Notes under the pieces: generated by a model | Database searches by the model: none | The model's input: the letters and a program-made list of their open reading frames with translations, nothing else | What the model was told of the DNA's origin: nothing | NCBI GenBank assembly: GCA_036258315.1 | Contig: DATADX010000048.1 | Coordinates: forward strand, 1-22,459 | Reading direction: 5' to 3' | DNA: 22,459 bases | Source of the DNA: DASSYK01 sp036258315 | GTDB taxonomy: Bacteria; Actinomycetota; Thermoleophilia; Solirubrobacterales; 70-9 | Shown here: in pieces, positions 7,696 to 14,481 of the stretch | Position numbering within the stretch: the stretch's first letter is position 1 | How the letters are laid out: the number at the start of each line of letters is the position of its first letter | Position numbers and translations under genes: made by a program

Positions 7696-9042
7696 TCAGA
7701 GGTGTCGCATGTACTCGGTCAGGTCCCAGTCCGAGACGTGCTGCCGGTAGCGGTCGAGCTCGAACCGCTTCACCGCGAGGAACGTGTCGGTGATCTCCTG
7801 GCCGACCGCGTCGCGGATCGCGGTGTCGGCCTCGAGCGCGTCGAGCGCCTCGCCGAGCGACATCGGCAGCGGCGCGCCCTGTTCCTCCTCCGGCAGCGTG
7901 TAGGTGTCGCCGCTCAGCGGCTCGCCCGGGTCGAGCTCCCGCCGCAGGCCGTCAACTCCCGCGAACAGCGTCGCCGCGATCACGAGGTGGGCGTTGGCCG
8001 CCCCGTCGCCGACCCGGGTCTCGATCCGGCAGGCATCGCCACCCTCGGGCGGCACCCGCACGAACGTGGTCCGGTTGTCGATCCCCCAGTTGCCGTGGGT
8101 GGGCGCGAGGCTGTCCGGGAGGATCCTCCGGTACGCGTTGACGGTCGGGTTCAGGAACGCCATCAGGGCCGGGGCGTGGTCGAGGACGCCGGCGACGAAC
8201 CGGCGCATCTCCGCCGACAGTCCCGTCGCATGCTCGGCGTCCTCCGAGCAGTTCGTGCCGTCGCGCTGGAGCGAGATGTGGAGGTGATAGCCCGAGCCGC
8301 CCTGGTCGTTGAACGGCTTGCCCATGAAGGTCGCCAGCAGGCCTCGCTGCGCGGCGTAGTCCTTGACCGCGGCCTTGAAGCGGAAGGCGCGGTCCGCCGC
8401 GTCGAGCGGGTCGCCCTCGCGGAGGTTGATCTCGTACTGGCTGTTCATGAACTCGTGATTGGAGGCGAACGCGTCGAGGCCGAGCGTCGCGCATCCTTCG
8501 AGCAGCGCCTTGACCACCCCCTGCGGGTCGGCCTGCGGACCGACGGTGTAGACCATGCTCAGCGTGTCGACGTGGCGGCGCCAGCCGCCCTCCCCGTCCG
8601 GCTCGAGGAGGAAGAACTCGAGCTCGGGCCCGATCTTCGCGGCAAGCCCGAGCGCATCGAGCTCGGCCTCCGCGCGGCGAACGAGAGCGCGCATGTCGGT
8701 CGGCTCCGGCGCGCCGTCGCGCTCGAGGTCGGCCAGGCAGGTGGCGACGTCGGGCTCCCAAGGCAGCTCGCGGAGCGTGGAGAGGTCCGGACGGGCGACC
8801 ATGTCGGGATACCCCTGCTCGCCGCCGACGACCGGGGTGTGGCTGAGGTCGGTGCCCATCACGGCCTGGCAGAACCCAAGCCCACCGGTCGCCGCCTGCT
8901 TCAACTGCGAAACGGGGACGTCCTTGCCGCGCTGGATCCCGTGAAGGTCGGGGTAGGTGATCCTGACCGTGCCGACGGCGGGCGAGAGGGCCTCGCGGGC
9001 GGTCGCGGCCTCGCTCTCGGTGGTCGCGGCTTGCGGGCTCAC
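7696..9042 (-). CDS. Glutamine synthetase-like gamma-glutamyl-amine ligase (PuuA-like)
   Basis: This 448-residue protein has the glutamine synthetase fold. Metal and glutamate ligands are Glu140 and Glu142 in GPELEFFL, Glu197 and Glu204 in NHEF..SQYEINL, and His253/His255 in GYHLHIS. Nucleotide/phosphate contacts are PTVNAYRR (299-306), GNWGIDNRTT (317-326) and RIETR (339-343). PTHGNWGIDNRTT and FMGKPFNDQGGSGYH resemble PuuA, GlnA3/GlnA4 and IpuC-type ligases that attach glutamate to an amine, rather than GlnA itself. The GTG start overlaps the preceding amidotransferase stop (GTGA) and has a strong AGGAGG Shine-Dalgarno. A separate promoter with operator site 3 lies about 55-65 bases upstream. 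Expected reaction: glutamate + amine + ATP to a gamma-glutamylamide. The amine is unknown. Confidence 0.9.
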   Translation of the reverse strand: MSPQAATTESEAATAREALSPAVGTVRITYPDLHGIQRGKDVPVSQLKQAATGGLGFCQAVMGTDLSHTPVVGGEQGYPDMVARPDLSTLRELPWEPDVATCLADLERDGAPEPTDMRALVRRAEAELDALGLAAKIGPELEFFLLEPDGEGGWRRHVDTLSMVYTVGPQADPQGVVKALLEGCATLGLDAFASNHEFMNSQYEINLREGDPLDAADRAFRFKAAVKDYAAQRGLLATFMGKPFNDQGGSGYHLHISLQRDGTNCSEDAEHATGLSAEMRRFVAGVLDHAPALMAFLNPTVNAYRRILPDSLAPTHGNWGIDNRTTFVRVPPEGGDACRIETRVGDGAANAHLVIAATLFAGVDGLRRELDPGEPLSGDTYTLPEEEQGAPLPMSLGEALDALEADTAIRDAVGQEITDTFLAVKRFELDRYRQHVSDWDLTEYMRHL

Positions 9043-9794
9043 GTGCTCCTCCTCGGGTCCGACGGGCTGCTCAGCTCAGCCTCAGCAATCTTGGATAATG
9101 TACCCATTCCGTCACGCCGGTAAAAGCCGACGCGCTCCCACCAGGCGTCGAAGAGCCGGATCGCGGCGTCGCGCGCGCCGGGCGCGCCGTCCTCGAGCCG
9201 AGCCGGGTCGATCCCGAGCCGCTCGAGCCGGGCAGCATCGTCCATCCGCGCCCACGCGGCGGCGATCTCGGGGGTCGACTCGGGATGGAACTCCAGCCCG
9301 AGCGAGGGACCGAGCACGAAGGCTGCCGGGCCGGCGGGCGACCAGGCGAGCACCTCGGAGTCGGCCGGCGGGCGGAGCATGTCGTAGTGATAGTGCAGCC
9401 ACGGCCCCGCCGGGACGAGCTCGGGATCGCTCGTCTCGATCCCGATCCAGCCGATCTCCGGCGGCTCGGAGGGCGCAACCGACCCACCCGCCGCGACCGC
9501 GAGCGTCTGGCCGCCGAAGCAGAGGCCGAGGACTGGCACGCCGAGCTCGAGAGCGCTGCGGAGGAATTCGATCTCGGCCTCGACCCAGGCGAGAGCGCCG
9601 TTCGCCCCGGGCGTGTGCTCGGAACCGAGCGATGCGACCCACCCGTAGTCCGCCGCGGCGCCGGGCAACGGCTCCCGCCACGTCTCGTGGACCTCGTGTT
9701 CGATCCCCCGCCCGACGAGCCAATCGCCGAGGATCGCCGGCGGGCCCGACTCACCATGTTGAAGGACCAGCCCCGGTCGGGCATCTCGCTCCAT
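9039..9794 (-). CDS. Class I glutamine amidotransferase-like protein
   Basis: This is a 251-residue GATase1-fold protein, distinct from the PuuD-like one at 2381-3121. The nucleophile is Cys92 in LGLCFGGQTLAVAAGG and the dyad is His170 and Glu172 in LEFHPES. The stand-alone architecture resembles GMP-synthase-like amidotransferases. Such proteins are paired with glutamine-synthetase-like ligases in aniline-type gene sets (AtdA1/AtdA2, TdnQ/TdnT), and the same pairing occurs here through a GTGA overlap. I chose the ATG at 9794 because a TACGCT hexamer lies seven bases before it, fitting a leaderless start. An in-frame GTG at 9818 would add eight residues but has no ribosome site. The last ~25 codons contain operator site 3 for the next gene. 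Hydrolysis of a gamma-glutamyl amide is inferred. Confidence 0.87.
   Translation of the reverse strand: MERDARPGLVLQHGESGPPAILGDWLVGRGIEHEVHETWREPLPGAAADYGWVASLGSEHTPGANGALAWVEAEIEFLRSALELGVPVLGLCFGGQTLAVAAGGSVAPSEPPEIGWIGIETSDPELVPAGPWLHYHYDMLRPPADSEVLAWSPAGPAAFVLGPSLGLEFHPESTPEIAAAWARMDDAARLERLGIDPARLEDGAPGARDAAIRLFDAWWERVGFYRRDGMGTLSKIAEAELSSPSDPRRST
9046..9053 (-). promoter_or_regulatory. Strong Shine-Dalgarno of the glutamine synthetase-like gene
   Basis: On the minus strand GAGGAGGA lies three to four bases before the GTG at 9042. It is one of the best ribosome sites in the window and supports the GTG start that overlaps the upstream stop. Confidence 0.6.
9092..9106. promoter_or_regulatory. 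Candidate GntR operator, site 3, with internal promoter for the glutamine synthetase
   Basis: On the minus strand TGGGTACATTATCCA matches TGGATA-N3-TATCCA with one deviation. It contains TACATT, the same -10-like hexamer in the same register as site 2. It lies inside the 3' end of the amidotransferase gene, 50-65 bases upstream of the synthetase start. That would give a leader of roughly 48 bases with the strong Shine-Dalgarno. Confidence 0.55.
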
Positions 9795-9860
9795 CCTTTC
9801 GAGCGTAGCGCTGGGCACCGGCCGGCGCGGGGCCGCGGGCTCTCATGCCTTGGGCCGTGC

Positions 9861-10847
9861 TCAGGTCGCCGTCTCGTGCTTGGGCCGATCGCGAGGCTCT
9901 TCCTTGAGCCGATCGCGAGGCTCTTCCTTGGGCCGATCGCGAGGCTCGTTGGGCCGATCGCGAGGCTCGACCTGGAGGTCCTCCTCGGCTCTTGGCACCC
10001 CCTCCTCGATCTGGGCGCTTCGCTCGCGCTCAGCGTTGAGCTGATGCCCGAACAGGATCGCCTGGTTCGTGATCCAGAACCAGACCAGGACCACCACCAC
10101 GGTCGCCAGGGAGCCGTAGGTCTTGTTGTAGGAGCCGAACTGTGCGACGTAGAAGGCGAAGGCCGCCGAGGCGACGATCCAGACGACGAGGGCGACCGCG
10201 CTCCCCGGAGTGACCCATTTGAAGCCTCGCAGCTTCGCGTTCGGCGAGGCGTAGTAGAGGACGTCGATCATCAGCACGAACGCGGCTGCGAGAAAGGGCC
10301 ATTTGGCGATCTCCCAGATCGACACCGCCGTGCTCGAGATCCCGAGCGGTTCCGCGACCGCTTCGACGATCGGCCCCGTCATCACGAGTCCGAGCGCGAT
10401 CAGCGCGAGGAGCAGGACCATCGCCAGCGTGACCAGCATCTGCAGAGGGCGGAGCTTCCAGAACGGCCGGCCCTCGGGGGTCTCGTAGATCACGTTGGAC
10501 GCCCGGATGAAGGCACCAACGTAGCCCGATGCCGACCACAGCGCCACGACGAGGCCGGCCACGAGCGCGATCCCGGCGCTGCTTTGGCTCTCCGTCACCT
10601 CCCTGATCGGGCCGGCGAAGGTGTCAGCCGCCGATTCGGGTCCGATCTTGGTGACGATCTCGGTGATCGTGTCCGTGGTGGACTTCGGGTCGCCGACGAG
10701 GCCGACGATCGAGACGAGCGCGATCAGCGCCGGGAACAGCGCGAGCAGGCCGTAGTAGGTCAGGGCGGCGGCCCAGTCGGGCAGGTTGTCCTCCCGGAAT
10801 TCGGTCGCGGTCCGCTTCACCGTCGCGAGGAGGCCGGACTTCGCCAT
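9861..10847 (-). CDS. YihY/virulence factor BrkB family membrane protein with repetitive charged tail
   Basis: This is a 328-residue inner-membrane protein of the YihY/BrkB family, whose function is not settled. About six hydrophobic segments lie at 25-52, 92-118, 136-165, 180-200, 215-240 and 245-268. The conserved family end is SYNKTYGSLATVVVVLVW (239-256) followed by ITNQAILFGHQLNAE. After residue 275 a hydrophilic tail carries four EPRDR[PL] repeats, encoded by four near-identical 18-bp units. The ATG at 10847, two bases after the DUF4235 stop and preceded by GGAG eight bases away, is preferred over an upstream in-frame start. It ends a four-gene membrane operon. The tail probably lies in the cytoplasm; this is inferred. 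Confidence 0.9.
   Translation of the reverse strand: MAKSGLLATVKRTATEFREDNLPDWAAALTYYGLLALFPALIALVSIVGLVGDPKSTTDTITEIVTKIGPESAADTFAGPIREVTESQSSAGIALVAGLVVALWSASGYVGAFIRASNVIYETPEGRPFWKLRPLQMLVTLAMVLLLALIALGLVMTGPIVEAVAEPLGISSTAVSIWEIAKWPFLAAAFVLMIDVLYYASPNAKLRGFKWVTPGSAVALVVWIVASAAFAFYVAQFGSYNKTYGSLATVVVVLVWFWITNQAILFGHQLNAERERSAQIEEGVPRAEEDLQVEPRDRPNEPRDRPKEEPRDRLKEEPRDRPKHETAT
9882..9968. repeat. Four-copy in-frame repeat in the YihY tail
   Basis: An 18-bp core, GGGCCGATCGCGAGGCTC, occurs at 9882-9899, 9906-9923 (one substitution), 9930-9947 and 9951-9968. Spacers are TTCCTT, TTCCTT and GTT, giving periods of 24, 24 and 21 bp. All spacers keep frame. The near identity of the copies suggests recent expansion and possible copy-number variation between strains. 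Confidence 0.9.
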
Positions 10848-10849
10848 CG

Positions 10850-11122
10850 TCAGGACTCCGGAGCTTCCTCGCCCGGCCACGTGCCGGTTACCCGCGCGAA
10901 CCCGCGGCGCGCGCCGTGGTCGACGAGCCCGCGGACCAGGCGGAAGATCGCGCCCTCGATCAGCAGCGCGACGGCGAGCTTGACGAGCCGGATGTCGCGG
11001 TGCTGCGCGTCGGGCGGCTCCTCCTCGTCGAACAGCGCCCAGATCCTCTCGAAGGCCTTCTTGCCGACCGCGGCAGCGAGGAATCCGGCCCCGATGCTGA
11101 TCGGCATGAACGCGAGCTTCAT
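10850..11122 (-). CDS. DUF4235 family small membrane protein
   Basis: This 90-residue protein matches the actinobacterial DUF4235 pattern. An N-terminal hydrophobic segment (about 3-20, PISIGAGFLAAAVG) is followed by a polar FDEEEPPDAQHRDIR stretch. A second amphipathic/hydrophobic segment (LVKLAVALLIEGAIFRLV) covers about 46-63. Function is unknown. The ATG at 11122 has a GGGGA-type ribosome site. It lies 12 bases after the DUF3618 gene and two bases before the YihY gene, so it is part of the same operon. Confidence 0.82.
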   Translation of the reverse strand: MKLAFMPISIGAGFLAAAVGKKAFERIWALFDEEEPPDAQHRDIRLVKLAVALLIEGAIFRLVRGLVDHGARRGFARVTGTWPGEEAPES

Positions 11123-11134
11123 CGTCCCCGCTCC

Positions 11135-11479
11135 TCAGCGCCTGAGGATCCAGCCGACCAGCACGCCCGCCGCGAAGCTCCCGGCGATCGCCGTCGGCAC
11201 GGGATTCTGCTGCGCCGTGCCGACCAGCTGCTGCGCGCCGGCGCCGAGGCTTTCGGGAGCCGCCTGCTTCGCCTTCGCAGCGAGATCCTCGGCCTTCCTC
11301 TGCGCGCTCTGCTTCGTCGCCTCGGCTTTCGCCTTCGCCTGACCCTTGACGTCCGCCTTGCCGGCGAGTGCCTCGGCGGTATCGCCCAGCTCCTCGCGGG
11401 ACTCCTCGATCTCGCCGCGGATCTCCTCGGGGCTCTTCGTGCCGGGATTCCGCACGGGGGGACTCTGTCTGGGGCTCAT
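11135..11479 (-). CDS. DUF3618 family protein
   Basis: This 114-residue protein begins its domain at residue 16 with SPEEIRGEIEESREELGDTA, the hallmark of DUF3618. A long Ala/Lys-rich helix (42-75) follows. A single C-terminal transmembrane segment with small residues (about 96-112, AIAGSFAAGVLVGWIL) ends in two arginines, so the protein is probably tail-anchored. The ATG at 11479 overlaps the upstream stop as ATGA and is preceded by GGAGG. DUF3618 genes commonly sit next to Holin-X-like genes in actinobacteria. The biochemical role is unknown. Confidence 0.87.
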   Translation of the reverse strand: MSPRQSPPVRNPGTKSPEEIRGEIEESREELGDTAEALAGKADVKGQAKAKAEATKQSAQRKAEDLAAKAKQAAPESLGAGAQQLVGTAQQNPVPTAIAGSFAAGVLVGWILRR

Positions 11480-11904
11480 CGGCTCGCCTCCTGCACGCGC
11501 TGCTGCGTCTCCTGGACGTCAGCCTTGGTGCTCTCGATTGCTTGCTCGGGGACCGGCGGTGTGCCTTCGTCGACCTTCTTCCGCCCGACTGCGGCGAGGG
11601 CGCCCGCGAGCGCGCCGTACCCGGCGGCGACGATCAGCGCGGCGATCCAGCCCTCGAGCGCGGTCGCCAGCAGCAGGATGAGCGCCGCGGTCAACGCACC
11701 GAAGGCGAACAGGCCGAGCAGCCCGGCGGCGCCGAAGGCTCCGGCGCCCAGCCCGAGCCGTCTGGCCTTGAGACTCATCTCGGCCTTCGCCAGCTCGACC
11801 TCCTTGCGGGCGAGCTCCGCGCTGCGCTCCGAGAGCTGCTTGACGAGCTCCGCGAACGAGCGCTCGTCGTTCTCAGGGGCCGTCCGCTTCCTGAAATCCC
11901 TCAT
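11476..11904 (-). CDS. Holin-X / phage holin superfamily III-like membrane protein
   Basis: This 142-residue protein has an N-terminal amphipathic helix, SFAELVKQLSERSAELARKE (16-35), of the type seen in the actinobacterial Holin-X family. Two transmembrane segments follow at about 52-80 and 86-107, then a polar C-terminal helix. Despite the family name, chromosomal copies beside DUF3618 are not thought to be lysis proteins; their role is unknown. I chose the ATG at 11904, which starts MRDFRKR, although the frame is open to 12045, because the upstream part is not family-like. No clear Shine-Dalgarno is seen. It is the first gene of the membrane operon and is divergent from the phosphatase gene. 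Confidence 0.82.
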   Translation of the reverse strand: MRDFRKRTAPENDERSFAELVKQLSERSAELARKEVELAKAEMSLKARRLGLGAGAFGAAGLLGLFAFGALTAALILLLATALEGWIAALIVAAGYGALAGALAAVGRKKVDEGTPPVPEQAIESTKADVQETQQRVQEASR

Positions 11905-12025
11905 CGCTGAATCGCTTTGCCCCGAGGGGATGTCGGAAAACTTCGCGCCGGCCCGAACGGCGTAAAACGGGACGGTTACATGACACACTCTGTTCCACTT
12001 CGCGTAGATCCACCACCCCACCGTC

Positions 12026-13426
12026 ATCGCCACCCGCAAACGCAAACGCCCAGGCCGCTCCGACGCTCAGAGGAACGAGGAGCGAATCCTCGAGGCCGCC
12101 GCTCATCTCCTCGAGCGCGCACCGGACACGAGCCTTGCGGAGATCGCGGCGGCTGCGGGCGTCTCCCGCTCGACCGTCCACAGGCGCTTCCCCAGCCGGG
12201 ACGACCTGCTCGCCGCGGTTCGCGGCCGCCCTCAGAGCGAGGCCGAGCGCCCTTCGGACGGCCTCCTCCCGCCGGGCCGCCTCGGCCGCGGGCAGGCTCT
12301 CTCCCTGGACGCGATCCAGGTCTTCGACGCCGTATCCCCGCCCGTCCTCCCGCAACAGCTGGTCGCGGAGGCGGAGCGGATCGCGGGTGTTCCCGTCGCC
12401 CTCTATGTCGCCGACATCGATGGGTCGCACCTGCTCCGCGTCGCCGGCGCCGAGCACTTTCCGGACAGCCTCAAGGCGCCACTCGCGATCGGTCCCGAGC
12501 TCGATGCCGACGGGCTGTCCGAGCTGCGAGCGCAGTTCAGCGGACAACCCGGAACGGAGATCGTTCCCCTCTGGCTGCGCGGGAGGGCGACGGGGGTTCT
12601 GATCACCTCAGGCAAACCGATCCAGCCCCTCGCGGAGATGGCCCGGCAAGCATCGGCCGCCACGACACTCGCGGATCGCTACACCGACACCCTCGCCAGG
12701 GCCCAGCGGCGAAAGCAGCCGACGGCGGCGGCCGAGATCCAGCAGAGCCTGCTCCCGCCGCGAATCGCCCGCATCAGCGGCGGCGAGCTGGCTGGCAACG
12801 TGTTGCCCAGTTACGAGGTCGCCGGGGACTGGTTCGATCTGGTCGAGAACGCAGACGGCGTCTGGGTGACGCTGGCGGACGGACTGGGCGGGAACGCGAC
12901 CGGTGCGACCGCCAGTTCCGCGGTGGCGCTGGGAGCGCTGCGGGCCAGCCGGCGGAGCGACGCGAGCATCGGCGAGGCGCTCGTCGTGATGCACCAGACA
13001 CTCAAGGAGATGCCGGGCCCGCGCGCCGAGATGACCGCGGTGATCACGCGATGGGATCCGGCGACCCACGAGCTCACGATCGCCAACTGCGGACACGTGC
13101 CGCCGATCGTGATCAGGGCGAACCAGGAGATCGAGCGAATCGAGGCTCCGATGGCACACGGTCTCGGAGGCCGAGCCAGCCCGAAGCCGTCCGAGCGCAC
13201 AATTCCCCTCCAGCCGGGAGACCGGCTGCTGATGGTCTCCGACGGCGTGGTCGACAGCGGTCAGGGGCAGGCGGGCCTCGGCATGGACGGCGTCATCGAG
13301 GCGGCGCTTCGTTCGGAGGACGCGACCGCGGCGGACACTGTCCGGAAGGTCCACACCGCGGTCCTCGAGGCGACCGGCGGGCATCTCGAGGACGACGCCA
13401 CGGCGGTCTGCCTGTCGGTCAGCTGA
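12026..13426 (+). CDS. TetR_N / GAF-like / PP2C (SpoIIE-type) fusion; no standard start codon
   Basis: The frame open from 12008 to 13426 encodes three regions. Residues 11-62 (counted from ATC 12026) match a TetR N-terminal DNA-binding domain, with NEERILEAAAHLLE, TSLAEIAAAAGVSRSTVHRRF and SRDDLLAAV. Residues 95-200 look like a GAF-type sensor. AAEIQQSLLPP (235-245) is the usual linker into a SpoIIE/RsbU PP2C phosphatase. Its metal and core motifs are present: AGDWFD (Asp268), LADGLGG (Asp285), CGHVPP, SDGVVD (Asp406) and EDDATAV (456-457). The first ATG in frame is only at 12638, after the DNA-binding and sensor regions, and no ATG, GTG or TTG precedes it. Either ATC starts translation, or one extra C in the CCCC at 12016-12019 disconnects the ATG at 11980. 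The stop overlaps the convergent GGDEF gene. Confidence 0.65.
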   Translation: MATRKRKRPGRSDAQRNEERILEAAAHLLERAPDTSLAEIAAAAGVSRSTVHRRFPSRDDLLAAVRGRPQSEAERPSDGLLPPGRLGRGQALSLDAIQVFDAVSPPVLPQQLVAEAERIAGVPVALYVADIDGSHLLRVAGAEHFPDSLKAPLAIGPELDADGLSELRAQFSGQPGTEIVPLWLRGRATGVLITSGKPIQPLAEMARQASAATTLADRYTDTLARAQRRKQPTAAAEIQQSLLPPRIARISGGELAGNVLPSYEVAGDWFDLVENADGVWVTLADGLGGNATGATASSAVALGALRASRRSDASIGEALVVMHQTLKEMPGPRAEMTAVITRWDPATHELTIANCGHVPPIVIRANQEIERIEAPMAHGLGGRASPKPSERTIPLQPGDRLLMVSDGVVDSGQGQAGLGMDGVIEAALRSEDATAADTVRKVHTAVLEATGGHLEDDATAVCLSVS

Positions 13427-13429
13427 CCG
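13416..13429. terminator. 14-bp palindrome with overlapping stop codons of a convergent pair
   Basis: CGGTCAGCTGACCG is a perfect palindrome centred between 13422 and 13423. The phosphatase TGA (13424-13426) and the GGDEF-gene TGA (minus strand, 13421-13419) are symmetric within it, and the two genes overlap by eight bases. A five-bp stem with AGCT loop is possible in each RNA. Confidence 0.45.
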
Positions 13430-14468
13430 GCTCGAATCCGGGTTCCCGCAGCGCCCGGTCCCCGTTCGGCGACGGTTCGACGATGGTCCGGTTTCGGCCG
13501 CCGAGCTTTGCGGCGTAGAGCGCCGAGTCGGCCGTCTGCAGGAGGGGCTCGACGTCAACGGGGGTGACGCCGGCGGTGACGCCGGCGCTGATCGTCGCGC
13601 GCGGCACGTCGGGGCTGGCGGGGACGGAGAAGGCGGTGCGGACGCGCTCGGCGTAGGCGCGCGCCGCGCCGACCTCGACGAGGGGCAGGACGGCGACGAA
13701 CTCCTCGCCGCCCATCCGTGCGATCACGTCTGTGGCGCGCGACTGCTCGCGGAAGACCTCACCGAGATGGGAAAGCACCCGGTCGCCCGCCTCGTGGCCC
13801 CACTCGTCGTTGACCCGCTTGAAGTGGTCGATGTCGAATGAGACCACCCCGACCGGGGCGCCCTCGCGGCGCGCGTGGGACAGCTCGGTCGCCACCCGCT
13901 CCTCGAACCCGCGCCGGTTGAGGAGGCCGGTCAGCTTGTCGACGCGGGCCTCCTCTGAAAGTCGCGTGAGCAGCTCGAGGTTCCGGCTCGAGAGCGTCTC
14001 GACCACCGCGGAGACGACGCCCACCGTGACCATCACGTCGAGCCAGCGATCGATGGAGCCGACGCCGTCGGGCATCGCGATCAACGCCAGCGTGTGGACG
14101 ACGCCGATCCAGATCACGATCAGGGCGGCGCCGAGCCGCCCGAAGAAGCACGCGGCCCAGAGGACCGGCCAGATGTAGAGGATCGCGGCGTCGCCGGGGC
14201 CATCCGTGGTGGCTAAGGAGAGCGCGATCAGCGCCGCGCCAACCGGGCCGAGAGCCGCCAGCACCCGGTAGGGCAGGCGCGGGCCGAAGCTGACCAGGAG
14301 CACGACGCCGGCGAGGAAGGCGATCCCCGGCGCGATCGAGAACTCCGGGCCCCCCGGGATCGCGCTCTCGATCAGGCTCAGGAAAGTGGCCCCGCCGAAC
14401 ATCGCGGCGGCGCTGTAGGCCATCAGCGTTCGCTTCGAGCGTGGGGACTCGTCCCAGAGGCGCCTCAC
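13419..14468 (-). CDS. Membrane-anchored diguanylate cyclase (GGDEF domain)
   Basis: This 349-residue protein has about five or six transmembrane segments in residues 15-160, with no recognisable periplasmic sensor domain, followed by a GGDEF domain at about 172-332. DKLTGLLNRRGFEE (177-190) opens the domain. Asp212 in SFDIDHFKRVND binds metal, and the active-site loop is GGEEF at 253-257, a functional variant. An RATD inhibitory site (244-247) sits five residues before it, so feedback by cyclic di-GMP is expected. It should make cyclic di-GMP from two GTP. The GTG at 14468 lies 32 bases after the Kelch gene stop, with a strong GC hairpin between, so the genes are likely co-transcribed. Confidence 0.93.
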   Translation of the reverse strand: MRRLWDESPRSKRTLMAYSAAAMFGGATFLSLIESAIPGGPEFSIAPGIAFLAGVVLLVSFGPRLPYRVLAALGPVGAALIALSLATTDGPGDAAILYIWPVLWAACFFGRLGAALIVIWIGVVHTLALIAMPDGVGSIDRWLDVMVTVGVVSAVVETLSSRNLELLTRLSEEARVDKLTGLLNRRGFEERVATELSHARREGAPVGVVSFDIDHFKRVNDEWGHEAGDRVLSHLGEVFREQSRATDVIARMGGEEFVAVLPLVEVGAARAYAERVRTAFSVPASPDVPRATISAGVTAGVTPVDVEPLLQTADSALYAAKLGGRNRTIVEPSPNGDRALREPGFEPVS

Positions 14469-14481
14469 ATGGGCTTGATCG

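Noticed and set aside
6586..9123. An 845-codon plus-strand open frame antisense to the P450 and glutamine synthetase genes
   Set aside because: No recognisable domain, and it mirrors the third-position GC bias of two well supported genes on the other strand.
11476..11904. Prophage lysis cassette, because of the holin-like gene
   Set aside because: No endolysin or phage structural genes are nearby. The DUF3618/DUF4235 partners are a common chromosomal arrangement in actinobacteria.
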